A stretch of 64,000 bases of DNA, from assembly GCA_022828595.1 (NCBI GenBank), contig JAKGHH010000008.1, positions 22,188,378 through 22,252,377 on the forward strand, given 5' to 3'. Shown here piece after piece: positions 1 to 11,213 of this stretch. The notes below the pieces were generated by a model. It saw only the letters and a list, made by a program, of their open reading frames with translations, searched no databases and had not been told where the DNA came from. The position numbers and the translations under genes are program-made. Source of the DNA: Nelumbo lutea. Lineage: Eukaryota; Streptophyta; Magnoliopsida; Proteales; Nelumbonaceae. Position 1 is the stretch's first letter, and each line of letters starts with the position of its first letter.

Positions 1-860
1 TTTCTGGCTTTGCATCGAACTCACTAGCTACTCTTTTGAGAACCATCTTGAGAAACGTTGCATCAAAGTCTACTTAGGTGGAGCGGCCTGATAAAACAAC
101 CACACAGAACCCCTTCTTGATGACAGCATGATGAGCTTCGCTCTTGAGGTACTTAGTTGGACTGTAGAACCCATTGATGGTCGCATCCCTAATAAGGTAG
201 ATGCCCTTGAGGTACTTGCCCCACCTCTTCTCGAGCGGATGAATTCGCTCTCGTGCCCTGATAATTAAGACTATGAGGTCCTACGTAATGCTACAAACAC
301 TTGGACCCTTCTGACCTGAGAAGCAAATTGGACCAGTGCTTACAACTACGAGCTTATTGAATCAGTCATTTCGGGCCAAAAAGAGTGATCTACTCCCTTT
401 GTCGAGCTACTCTCAGCTCAAGAGTGGGGAGGCAATTGATAAGGGTGGATTCGGCCCTCTAATGACATCGTGACACAAGACATCTTGGAACAACTGGATG
501 ACACCTAAACACCACCTAAGAGATGATTTGGAGTTCCACATCACGGTTCATCTTCACTCTAACCTTGCGACTTTGACCACAACTTAGGTCGGATTGCAGC
601 ACTTCATCCAGGGTTGGCCTGTAGCACCTTGTCACTAGCCAAAGTGACCTCGACGTGAGAAGCGACCTCCCTTGAGGGCTTGCTCACCGAAAAATCAGCA
701 TGCATATCCTGACACTCCCAGGTTTCTCAGAAGTTCGCCCATGTACCGGATATTCCGAAGGATGGTCAACATGCATGGCGGTTACTTCTGAGGATCTCGG
801 ACCAGTTAGGCACTGAAGGGGCGAGAGATCCATCATATGGATGGCCGAACCCTACAAGTA
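1..860 (-). pseudogene. Degenerate coding-like DNA, family unknown
   Basis: Read on the minus strand, roughly 360 down to 1 gives a protein-like stretch of about 90 codons with plausible residue composition, including the strings KRWGKYLKGIYLIRDAT and GFYSPTKYLKSEAHHAVIKK, interrupted by TAG codons. I do not recognise the family. The rest, to about 860, holds short protein-like stretches without a long open frame. It is most likely an old retroelement internal region cut by the window edge, since Tat-type LTR sequence follows at 2.4-3.1 kb, but this is inference. Confidence 0.25.
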
Positions 861-2400
861 GGTTGGGCGAAATTTCAAAAAATTTCTCTCTTTCCCATGT
901 GGGAATCACATTCCCTATTTTAGAAAATTGCATTTTCAATGATCAATCTTGAACCTAAACCAGACCAAATCTGAAACCAAAAGGGAGTGGAGTGTTATAC
1001 CTGATATGAAGTAATAGTAATCTCCAATAAAGGTGTTCATGCCCAAGGATGAATCTAAATACTGCTTCCATTGAATATGACACGGTGCAAGATGAAGCAG
1101 AATCAGTAGGATGGCTCTTCAACAAGAATTTGATGGAGGGCAAGTGAGCACAACTTCAAATCACCTTTTCTGCCAAAAGGTGATATCAAGAACCCTTTCC
1201 TGATCGCTACCGCAGTGGAGACCGAACTGGTATATTAACAAGAGCAGGAGAGAGAGCAGAAAATAGGAGCAGTGGAACTAAAGGTTCTTCTCTCTTTGTA
1301 ACCTCTGAACTGAATTGTGTCTTGGAGGTTCTCCCTGCTCCTCTATTTATAACCTTTAAAGAGAGCATCTCCTAATCCCGTTAGGAGTTTTCTAATTCAA
1401 ATGTTGTATTTGGATTTGGACTCTCTTTAAGAGATAAGAATAATTCTTTATCTTATCTGCAGACAAATATCAACACTCCTAGACTAATTAAGAGTTTCCT
1501 GATCCAAATCTTTATTTGGATCTGAACTCTCTGAGTGGATAGGGACAATCCCTTATCCTATCTACTGATCTAAATCCCAAAATCGCCCCTCTTTAATTAA
1601 TCTCATTAAGCCTGTTCAAATTGGGCTTTAGGCCCATTAAGTTTATGTGCTCACTTATCCTCTAAACTGCTGCCCAGTTGTGTATCATTGTATTGCATGG
1701 GACCCAAACGTTGATCTACACATCAGGCACATGGGTTCAACCCATCTTCTGTTATAAGGTCTGGCTAAATTCACTCTAGGAGATAGTGAACCCCATGAGT
1801 CCATCACCATGGGCTCTTAATGGGCCCAATATTTACACTAAATGGTTCTTGGGTCAAGCCATCTTATAAAAGCCCAAGGACTGTGGGCAAATGTAAGATT
1901 AGCCCATTAGGTATTACCCTCAATTGTCTTACACTTAACCTCTCAACCCATAATGATCAAACACTGCTCGGCAAGAGAGGACCTCTCTCTTGACCACAAG
2001 GTACAATGCTACACTCTCTTCTCACATGGATCCCGTGAATTAAAACATTTTGCAAATATTTTGAAACCATAATATATATATATATATATATATAAATATA
2101 TTTCGTAAAACAAATTTCAATGGTTGAAATCGACTGCCGACAGTTTTGGTTTCCATCAGGGAGAATGCATCCCCGATCATTCACTTTGTCCGACAAAGGG
2201 GATGATCCTTTCACTTTGATCACCCACTCAGATGAATTCTCGGACTGTCCCAACATACCTAGGTTTTGACCCCCTCTAAGGATCTCACTGATTGGCATAT
2301 CAAAGACAATCCAATCCAACACCTAGTGTAGTATCATAATCGAGTCTAGGGGTGAGGGGTAACATTCCAGTTTTACCCATCTATATCTAAGGTACATGGC
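861..2400 (-). other. LTR-like non-coding DNA
   Basis: No convincing gene. The stretch 1,140-1,800 looks like LTR DNA read on the minus strand. It has a TATA-like motif near 1,345 (plus strand CTATTTATAACC) and AT/CT-rich leader-like sequence. A pure TA microsatellite lies at 2,072-2,094. The short frames here have no recognisable domain. I could not find a second LTR or a target duplication, so the element type stays open. Confidence 0.25.
2072..2094. repeat. (TA)n microsatellite
   Basis: About eleven uninterrupted TA units. Confidence 0.9.
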
Positions 2401-2409
2401 AATATTGAA

Positions 2410-3130
2410 ATTTTAGTCCGGTTCAAGGTTTCAAAAAAACCAACACTGCATGTAACTTAGGTCTCACTCTGGCAACTGAGACAAGCCACCCCAACCAACT
2501 TGGCGGCACATTAGTGTCAGCCTTGGCAGGATAAATCTCCCCACCAACGGCTATGAAGATTCTAAACTAACACGAGTCTCATATGTGTCCAATTTAAGGG
2601 TATTAGATAGAAACACACCATAATAACATGAATCAAATATGTACTTTATTCATTTACATTAAATGTCATAATGTACATCATTCTAATTACAGCTAAGGGC
2701 ATACATTGTCTAACAGGTACAACCTCCCAGAAATCTCGGATGCAGTGCATGAGGCCCACACCAAACAATGCCTATATAAGAGCACCAACCACAATGACAT
2801 AGGAGAGAGGCGAGTAAGCACATTCTAGCCCTCATGCTTTATGAGTTTTTAACTCGTGATCTACTAGAGAGTACTAACTTAACCATCGGAGCGACCTCGC
2901 CGGGTTAGCAACTCCGGGTCCTTTAACATTGATTCCTTGTAGGTTTCTCTAAAGAGTTACCCAGCTCGGCAATCAACCTAGCTCGGCACCCAATCTACCG
3001 CCAACTCGACATCCAAGTCCTCATCCAGCAAAAATCCTCCACTTTGGCCTCTGAATCATCAACCACCTAGAAGCAGTCCGAACAACAGGGTGCTGCTAAA
3101 AAACCCTTCATCAATTTCTGATTTGAACCT
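2410..3130 (+). mobile_element. Tat-type Gypsy LTR fragment
   Basis: A TATA box (CCTATATAAGAG, about 2,769) is followed about 100 bp later by CTAACTTAACCATCGGAGCG. This resembles the leader of the LTR at 61.3-61.64 kb (CTAACTTGACCGTCGGAG) and the layout of other Tat-type LTRs. Neither ends nor a primer-binding site could be fixed, so this may be a solo or truncated LTR. Confidence 0.4.
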
Positions 3131-4340
3131 AGATCTGAGATTGGTTTGTTTTTCTCCTTAAGGCACGTGGCTTGTGCAGTGAAGGAGAAGGCAGGCGGCG
3201 ATCTCTTCAACTGCCACTACAAGCTCTTTCTTCAGGTCTCCTTTGTCACTATTGAACCAGTAGTGACTTGAAATGCTCCAGACCCAACCAACGGTGACCG
3301 ACGACAATTCCATTAGTATGAGTTGAAGTCTCTGCCGGCCTAAGCATGACTTGAAATGTCGGCTTGTTCTCCGTGCCTCGCTTCCTGTTGTAAATTAATT
3401 GATTTGAACTATGTAGCTTTTTTTCTTTTGGTTGCATTTAATAAAATGGAACTTTTTCAGTGGAATGTAGCATTTGATCAAGAGGGATTTCCCTATAAGA
3501 TTATTGTTATTGGTCTTGTATTCTTTTCTGTGCTTATAGCAATGATGAACTTAGAACCCAAACCGACCCAAACCGATTCAACACGACCCATAAACAACCC
3601 TAATCAAAAGAATATATATATATATATTAGGAGTATACTTGGTCAATTAGCTAAACCATAATTATGGATAGCTTAAGAAATTTACCCTTTTATAATCCTT
3701 TAAAGTCGAAATATAAAGTTATCAAATAAATATTATTGTTCACCTACTCCATTGATGACCCTAAAAGTTGACTTGTTGCATAGAAACGGAAGGATAAGTG
3801 GAAGAGAAATGGAATGGAGGAAATTGTTCGGATTGTTTGGCAGATCTCTGAGGGAAAAACAGAGATCCAGGTTGGGACTTGGGAGCCAAAGAAATAAAAA
3901 GAGAGAGATGGACAAGAGGATACGAGACGAGAGAGATCTATGGTTGTCTGCATAAACAGAGGCGATCGTTAGGAATCATAATGAGAACTATAAGGTATGT
4001 GTGCCCACTCCATGCTTCTCTGCAAAATCACAGAGAGAGAGATCATGGTTCTATGGTTCTCTGAGTGTCGTGTTTCTTTTACTTCGTTTTTTTTTTTTTT
4101 TTTCTTTGCAGCATATATGCTGGAGCGATCCAGCTAACATGCCAACCGAGCCACCCCTCAGTTGGTCACTCCATGTTTGATGTTTGATCATCCAATTTTT
4201 CGTCCTCCGTTTTTCACCAGTAACATGAATTCCTTCGTTCCGTCCATCGGGACGGGACCCACTTGTCAAGTTCTCATATCAAACTCCCACGTTTTTTTTC
4301 TTCTTTCCCTTCCCTTTGCGCGAGTTCACACCTGTGTCAT

Positions 4341-4384
<44 letters not shown>

Positions 4385-4570
4385 AAAAAATTGAACAACA
4401 AAATTCTTTTTTTCTTATATTATACCTTCACTCCATATTAAACTCTGCAGAATCTCTTCGCTAGTTCTGTTCCCGAATCATCTTTTCCCTAATCTCTTTT
4501 CCTTCGGCATTTGAAAAGAATCAACTGAACTAAACAATATATTAGTGATCTCCCATCAATCCAATAGATT
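3131..4570. other. Intergenic DNA, no gene recognised
   Basis: Contains only short frames without recognisable domains. Features are a 5-unit TA tract near 3,613, a 20-T run near 4,088 and a 35-T run at 4,345-4,379. The last 200 bp may hold the promoter of the secreted-protein candidate that starts at 4,577, but no clear TATA box can be placed. Confidence 0.5.
4345..4379. repeat. poly(T) tract
   Basis: Thirty-five consecutive T. Confidence 0.95.
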
Positions 4571-4576
4571 ACACAA

Positions 4577-5010
4577 ATGGGTTTTCGTCCTAACCTGTTC
4601 CTGTTGCTCGTCTCTCTGTTCAGTTCTTATAACTCTCTCAGCTGTAGGAATCAGGAGTCTTACGCGCCAGAGCCCCCCCAACGCTGGACGATAAATCCAG
4701 AACCATCGCAAACCAGTGGTGTTTACTCTCCCCCAACGCTGGCCGAAGCCAACACCCACCATCCATCCTTTGCCACCTCGTTATTATCGAAGAGGAACCT
4801 CAGACGCAACATCCCAGAAACTGGTGAAGATAAATTTTCCGGCTTCGATGCTCCATATAGTGGATTTCCTTATCCTCCGATTCATAAAAAAAAAAAGGTA
4901 TTACTGTTTTTAGATACCAATTTTATGGAACCCTAATTAATATGACTTGTGTTCGATGATTGGCAGATCCCTAGTGCTACAGCGAAACAATTCATCAGGT
5001 AATGATATCT
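4577..5010 (+). CDS. Candidate small secreted protein, two exons
   Basis: I do not recognise the family. ATG at 4,577 opens a frame with a good signal peptide: basic start MGFRPN, then the hydrophobic core LFLLLVSLFSS, with likely cleavage near residue 22-25. The mature part is proline-rich (SYAPEPPQ, SGFDAPYSGFPYPP) with basic clusters (SKRNLRR, HKKKK). The frame is open to 4,936, but an AG/GTATTA donor near 4,897 and a GGCAG acceptor near 4,968 would join a short exon beginning IPSATAKQFI and stop just past 5,000. A second copy at 17,583 keeps the proline-rich motifs and both splice junctions, which argues for a real gene. Size is about 120 residues. A small apoplastic protein or peptide precursor is possible but unproven. 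Expression evidence is lacking. Confidence 0.42.
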
Positions 5011-5295
5011 CAATTTTCTTATTTTCCTTCACATTAGATTTGAGTTTTGTTTATCTCTGCTAACTCCTTCAACCGTACTTTGCAATATCAGATTTATTTT
5101 ATTTTATTAATAATCTATAATATTCTGATGATTTCCAGTATCGATTTGAGCCCAATATAATCCAACGGAATTGATGATATTGACGAATCAAATTTGGGCC
5201 CATAGAAAAAGAACCTAAACTACACAAAAAAGCTGTAGTCCGAATTTTTGACTTATATAAAAGAGGTATTAGAATCCTGAATCTTATATGGGAAT
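5011..5295 (+). other. 3' flank of secreted-protein candidate, duplicated
   Basis: Non-coding. Aligns by eye, with small gaps, to 18,044-18,366. It is interrupted at 5,296 by a Copia element and resumes at 11,214. Confidence 0.6.
5291..5295. repeat. Target-site duplication GGAAT, left
   Basis: Matches GGAAT at 11,214-11,218. The uninterrupted paralog carries a single GGAAT at 18,362-18,366. Confidence 0.85.
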
Positions 5296-6052
5296 TGTTG
5301 GGAAATAATAATAGAAGGTAGAATGGAATTTACTGGTAATTATTTTCTGAATCAAGAAATTGCAAAACTGTAATATTGTTAAATTGTGAATTAAAGAAAC
5401 TATAGAGAGGAGGAGGGTTTTTGCCCCCTATAGTGCAGCTGGGTGAATGTAAATCGATGACCAAGATAAAATAGTCCATAGGCTACTGATAGGCATGCAC
5501 TCGCTTACCAGACCTCCGCGAACCACAAAGAATGTTGCTCAGGTAAATGCTTAGAGAATAACGATTGATAGAGAAGACTGTGCACTAGTGTGTGTTTTTT
5601 GGTCGATCAACATTCCTTTTATAGAATGTTCTCAACCACTCGGATGGACACAGAAGTATCCTTTCAAACAAAGGCCCCTTCAGAACAGTGCATATGTTCA
5701 AAGAGACACAAGGAGGAATAGGAAAAACTGAAAAGAAAATGTTTAAAAAATACACATGTACATGTGCCTTCGCCCTCGTCCATGACCCAACCTAGCTTGG
5801 CTCGGCGTGCATGTGTAAAAAATACCCCCAACCCCCTCACATGCATGGGAGTATCTATAGTGATTTCCTTGTAAGGGTCTTTACCTATAGAGAAAGCAAA
5901 TCCATAGATATACTCAAACTCAACTCCTTTCCCAATCAATGTGAGATAAAGAATCTTCCTATGCATTCAAAAGTAGGAAGAAGAAAAGACAAAACTAAAG
6001 GAGCACGAGGGAGGGAGGAGAGATTTTTGAAATTTTGAATCTCCCTCCAATA
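5296..6052 (-). repeat. Copia 3' LTR
   Basis: Begins TGTTGGGAAATAATAATAG and ends CTCCCTCCAATA, the final CA having decayed to TA. It contains a minus-strand TATA box (plus strand CTTTTATAG near 5,616). About 80 bp shorter than the partner LTR because of an internal deletion near 5,745. Confidence 0.85.
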
Positions 6053-7272
6053 ATCTCCCACAAGATTCAAAATTACAAGAAAATCAAACAATCCGAACAT
6101 CATAGTGAGAAAAATATCCATGATGATCTTTTGGACTTCAATAAACACTTAGGTACGAGTGGAGTCAGACTCCTTTAACTTGTCCTCTTTGTCGTAACTA
6201 GCTAACCTACCAACCAACATAATTCATCAATTCTTTAGTGGTTCTTTTGTTTTAGAACATTTCGGCCTTATTTCCCTCTTGGAATCACGAGTGTTTTAGA
6301 GAGTCAGCCCTAAATCTCTCTTAAAAGCAGCCACACTTCACACTCACTTAGGTCAATTATTTAGTGTGCACTGCACACACTATTCTTAACTGATTAAGAG
6401 CCTTATGGTCAACCTCCTTAAACAGTAGTAAGCATTATCTTACCTTAACATCTAAAATGAAACACAAAGTGATAGTATTTTCTCAACTCATCTAGTAACT
6501 CGTTTTTACCCCCTTCAATATAATTCTAAGGATATGTTTTCACATAGGTTGGGTGCCTACCATTAATGATTTATTTAACGGGCTTCAACCCCATTCCTAT
6601 TGATGCCTCATAAATCACCTTTAAATTTTGTAGTTTGGTTAACGAATCTGTAAGGTTCTTTTCAGACTATAGAAAATCAGAGCGATTGTACCTTCACTGA
6701 GGTATTGTCTTATCAGGTTATGCTTTAAGAGGGTATGACTTCTTTTACCATTGTTAGTCTGGTTCTTTGCTCTATCTATTGTTGCTTGGCTATTACAATG
6801 AAAAGATATAGACAGAACCGGAAGTGGCCAGTGGTACATCTGTCAATAAGTTCCTTAGTCACTCTACCTCGGACCTCATCAATTCTAATGCAATGAATTT
6901 GACTTTCATTGTTGAGTTGGTATTACATGACTACTTTATTGGTTTCCGCGATACTACTCCTCCACCTAGGGTAAAAACATATCCATGGGTAGAAGTACTA
7001 TCCTTTGAACACAAAATCCAATTCACATCAATAAAGCCTTCTAAAACAGGAGGAAAATTTAAGTAGTATAAACTAAAATTTACAGTTCCTTTTAAATATT
7101 TTAACAACCTTACTAGAGCTTCCCAATATTCATTTCAGAGATTATGAGTATGTTGACTTAATTTTCCCACAACTATAGTTTATATCTGGTATTATGTAGT
7201 TCATTAAGTAAGACACAAATCCAATTATACTTGCATACTCCTTTTATGAAACATGTCCTCCTACATGTTTTC

Positions 7273-7629
7273 TTAAGTAAATGCTACAATCAAAATGTGT
7301 TTTAACAAGTTTACAGTCATAATGTCTACTTTTTTTTTTTTAAGAATACTTTCTACATAGTGTAATTGAAAGAGAATAAAATTTCCTTGTTGTTTATGGA
7401 TTTTAATCCCCATGATTACATCAACCTTACCCAAGTCCTTCGTATCAAATTTGGATATTAGAAATTGTTTTGTTTCTTTTACTACCTCAAGACTTGTTTT
7501 CATTATTAGCATATCATCAACATATAAATAGATCATGACTCCTTTATCATTTATAAATTTGCTATTAACGCATTTATTAAAATTTTTTCTGTTATATCCA
7601 TTAGTTACTAACACATTCAAAATTTTCAT
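7273..7629 (-). pseudogene. Copia reverse transcriptase fragment
   Basis: A 118-codon open stretch shows the palm-domain catalytic motif YLYVDDMLIM followed by the usual Copia sequence SKFDTKDLGKVDVIMGIKI. These are hallmarks of Ty1/Copia reverse transcriptase, the enzyme that copies the element's RNA into cDNA. It is part of the pol polyprotein of the element at 5,296-11,213. Upstream pol sequence, toward 8.1 kb, is broken by stops and shifts. An A-rich run replaces normal sequence near its C-terminus (KKKK). Non-functional. Confidence 0.85.
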
Positions 7630-8399
7630 GCCATTGTTTGAGAGCTTCTTTTAAGTTATACAGAGACTTAATTAGCTTTCATACTTTATTTTCTTGTCCT
7701 GACATTATGAAGCCTTCAGGTTGCTTAATATATATTTCTTCCTCTAATTCCCCATTTAAGAAATTTGTTTTTACATCAAATTAATGAACTACTAGTTTGT
7801 AAATGAATGTTATAACAAACAAAACTCTAATTGTAATTAACCTTGCAACCAGTGAGTAAGTGTCAAAGAAATCTACATATTTCTTTTGTCTGAACCCTTT
7901 AGTAATTAATCTGACTTTGAATTTATCTATTGTACCATTTGACTTTAATTTTTTTTAAATCCATTTACAATCCAGTGCCTTAGTTCCAAGAGGAAAATCT
8001 ACAAGTTCCTAAGTGTGATTAGTGACTGAAGAGTCTATTTCACTTTTCATGACTTCTTTCCAAAATATTGCATTAGGTGATGTTACAACTTCCTAATAGG
8101 TTATTAAGTCATTGTCCACCAAAAATGTGAATGTTTTGTCACCCAAATTTGTTTCTCCTTTGTCTTTGACTTTTCCTTAAATTTGGTTCTTGATTCCTAG
8201 AATCAGTGTTGTCTTGACTAAGTGGAGTACTAATTCCTTGAGCATTTAATTGGTCTTGGTTTCTATTTTGCATTTAATTGTTTTAATTATAAGAAACCGA
8301 TAAGCCACACTATTTTGTATATATCCAATGAACACAGTCACATGTTTTTGGTCAAATTTCTTTCTTTTAGGTTTAAGCATTCCAAACTTTACTAAGTAA

Positions 8400-9540
8400 C
8401 TCGAAACTTTTAAGTAATTTAAACTAGGTTTTCTGTTATGCCATAGTTGAAAAGGTATTTGTCATTTCTTCTTGGGTGGTATTCTATTATATAAGTGACA
8501 AGCCGTTAGATTGCTTCTCCCCACAAGTTCAGATGTGCACTTGAACTAATTAGCATTGCATTCATTATTTCTTTTAATGTTTTATTAAGTCTTTTTGCAA
8601 CTCTATTAGATTCAGGTTGATAAGGGGCTATGGTTTCATTTATGATTTCATTTTCTTCAAAAAATTTCTTAATGGTTTCTCCATCATATTTAGTCCATTT
8701 ATCTGTTTCAGGTCTCTTTATTTTCTTTCCTAATTGATTTTCTATTTCAATCTTATAGTTTATAAAAGCTTGTTCAACCTCATCTTTTAACCTAAGTAAA
8801 ACTACTTTTGAATACCTAGAAAGTCATTTGAATGTTATATAATATATTTTTCCTCCTTAAGCTTTATAATACTTAAGGTCTCCTATATCACTAGGTATAA
8901 GTTGCAATGTTTTAGTTTCTCTTTGTACACTTTTATGAGGGTTTTTAGTGAATTTTGCTTCTACACATACTTGGTATTTTTCATTTGTAAAATCAATAGT
9001 AACATTCAAAACTCTTAGTTTACATAACCATTTTAAATAAGGAACACTACGATGTCCTAATCTAGCATGCCAAATATCAAATGATTAAACAATATAAGCA
9101 GAAAAAGAAGCGTTTTTATTCATAATAATATAAAAAATGTTTAGTACAAATAGTCCACCAACATTTTATCATTTTCCAATAAATACATTATTTTTAGACA
9201 ACACAGCCTCATCTGCTTCAAATATGAGATTTAATCCTACTTTGTTGAGGAGTTTTTCCGACACCAAATTTCGTCCAATTTCTAGCACATGCAACACATC
9301 ATTTAACATTAGGATTTTTCTCGAAGTCAATTTCAGGAGCACATTTCCTTTGCCGATGACCTTTGAAGTTTGTGAGTTTCCCATGAAGACTTGCTCTCCC
9401 TTAGATTGAGTTGTGTAATCCTAGAAGGAGTTTTGGTCTCCACATATGTGCTTCGTGGACCAGTGTCTAATACCCACTCCTTCGGTTTATTAGCCAAGTT
9501 TGCCTCAATTACCTTGGTTGCAATAACATCCTCAGTCAAG
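8400..9540 (-). pseudogene. Copia protease, gag-pre-integrase and integrase remnant
   Basis: The minus strand near 9,480 encodes WVLDTG, the aspartic protease active site. It is followed by MGNSQTSKVIGKG and VLEIGRNLVSEKLLNKVGL (9,169-9,384), typical of the segment after the Copia protease. Integrase-like sequence continues to about 8.4 kb through many stops. The parallel copy at 58,409-59,146 keeps the same stretch in one frame, which supports the assignment. Confidence 0.75.
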
Positions 9541-9599
9541 TTGACTTTTGGTTTCCCAAAGTCTTTCTTCTTTCAGTACCAAGAGTCTTTCTTATAATG

Positions 9600-10356
9600 C
9601 CTAGGTTTGCCACATACATAACATTTTCCTTTCTTTTGTTGATTCTTGAATTTTTTTATCATTTTTTACATTCAAATTCTTTTTTAATTTTGTATACATT
9701 TCCTCAACTATATTGGTTTTGGAAATCTAATCCTCATATTTCTTACTGTTCTTTTCTTTTATTTTAATTCGAACTACTACTTAATCTAAAATAGTGTCAT
9801 TCCTCTTATGCTTCATACTTGTTTTGAAATCATTCCATGTATGTGACAAATTCTTTATGAGAGAATTAACAATAAATTCATTTGGCAGTATCATACCTTT
9901 CTTTGGTAGTTCCCCCACAAGCACCTGAAACTCATCTATTTGGACAAATACATCCATGTTTTATTTCATGGTGAAATGTAGGAAATTGACAATCACATAT
10001 TTTTTATTTTCAGCATTTTCTAGAGCATACTTGTTGTCCAATGCATTCCAAATTTCATAGGCACAAGAAGAGTAAACATTGTACAATTTATTGGACAAGA
10101 AATTGAGAATGTGGTTTATGTAGAGGTGGTCGGTCGTAGTCTAATGTTCTACAACAACAGAACGGGTTGGTTCCTCTATGTTTAGTGGGTTCGGTTAAAT
10201 CAAAGCAAAGGCTACCCCTAATTGCTCTAAGGCAAACTGAATGTGTTGTCTCCAATGTTTGTATTTAGTTCCATTGAAAAGTTCAATCTTAGAGAAATTG
10301 GAAACTGATGATAGTATCTGGTTCCTCATGAAAGGGTTAGCAGAGATAGGTTTCAT
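9600..10356 (-). pseudogene. Copia gag remnant with damaged zinc knuckle
   Basis: Starts at an ATG around 10,354-10,356 (MKPISANP-like, equal to MEPISANP in the copy near 59,739). The zinc knuckle near 9,580-9,640 reads CYVCGKPRHYKKDS, so the last ligand of C-X2-C-X4-H-X4-C is serine. Stops interrupt the frame. Gag would package element RNA. Confidence 0.7.
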
Positions 10357-10373
10357 ATCTATAGTTTTAAGAT

Positions 10374-11213
10374 TGTTGGAAAATAATAATAGAAGGTATA
10401 ATGGAACTTATTGGTAATTGCTTTCCAAACCGAGAAATTGCTGAACTATAGTATTGTTGAACTTTGAATTTGAAAAACTACAGAGAGAAGGAGGGTTGGG
10501 TCATGCAACTTGATTTCTCTCCTTAAAACCGCATTTGCCCCATATGGTACAGTCGGGTGAATGCAAATCGATTGCCAAGATAAAATAGCCCACAGGCCAT
10601 TAGTAGGCGTGCACTCGCTTAACAGACCTTCGTGAACTACAAAAATGATGCTCAGATGGATGCTTAGAGAATAATGATTGACAGAGAAGACTATGCATTG
10701 GTGTGTGTTTCTGGTCGACCAACACTCCTTTTTTAGAGTATTCTCAGCCACCCGAATGGACACAAAATTGTCCATTCAAACAGAGGCCTCTTCAGAACAG
10801 TGCACCTGTTTGAAGAGACACAAAATAGAAAAGAAAATGTTTAAAATATAAATTGGAAATTCAAAAGTCAAATCGTTTATTTCAGTCAAAACCAAAACAA
10901 TTTGGTGTAGTGCACATATACACGTACACACGCATGCACCCTCACCCACGCCCCAACCCGACTTGGTGTGCGTGTATGAAAAGCACTCCCAACCCCCTCA
11001 CATGCATGGGAATATCTATAGTGCTCTCCTCCTATGGGTTCCAACCCATAGAGAGAGCAAATCCATAGATATATTCCAACTCAAATCCTTTCCCAAGCAA
11101 TGTGAGACAAGGAGTCTTTCCATTAATTTAAAAGTGGAAAAAGGAAAAGACAAAAATAAAGGAGCACAAGGGAGGGAGGAGAGATTGTTGAAATTTTGAA
11201 TCTCCCTCCAAGA
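10374..11213 (-). repeat. Copia 5' LTR
   Basis: Begins TGTTGGAAAATAATAATAG and ends CTCCCTCCAAGA, the terminal CA having decayed to GA. It is followed directly by GGAAT. Homologous along its length to 5,296-6,052, 59,760-60,602 and the reverse complement of 55,696-56,352. Confidence 0.87.

Larger units (their letters stand above)
5296..11213 (-). mobile_element. Ty1/Copia retrotransposon, complete but degenerate
   Basis: A 5.9-kb element in minus orientation flanked by GGAAT target duplications. Order in its own direction: 5' LTR (10,374-11,213), gag starting at an ATG near 10,356 only about 17 bp inside the LTR, a CCHC knuckle near 9,620, protease, gag-pre-integrase, integrase (about 8.4-9.1 kb), reverse transcriptase with YVDDM (7.3-8.1 kb), RNase H debris, a purine-rich tract just inside the 3' LTR, and the 3' LTR (5,296-6,052). 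All coding regions carry many stops and frameshifts. No canonical tRNA-iMet primer-binding site is visible. Tork/TNT1-like by motif style. Related copies are at 55,696-56,352 (solo LTR) and 58,150-60,602. Confidence 0.88.

Noticed and set aside
3733..4064. Overlapping short frames on both strands
   Set aside because: Purine/pyrimidine-biased DNA (GAGAGA) yields open frames without stops; no motif or conservation.
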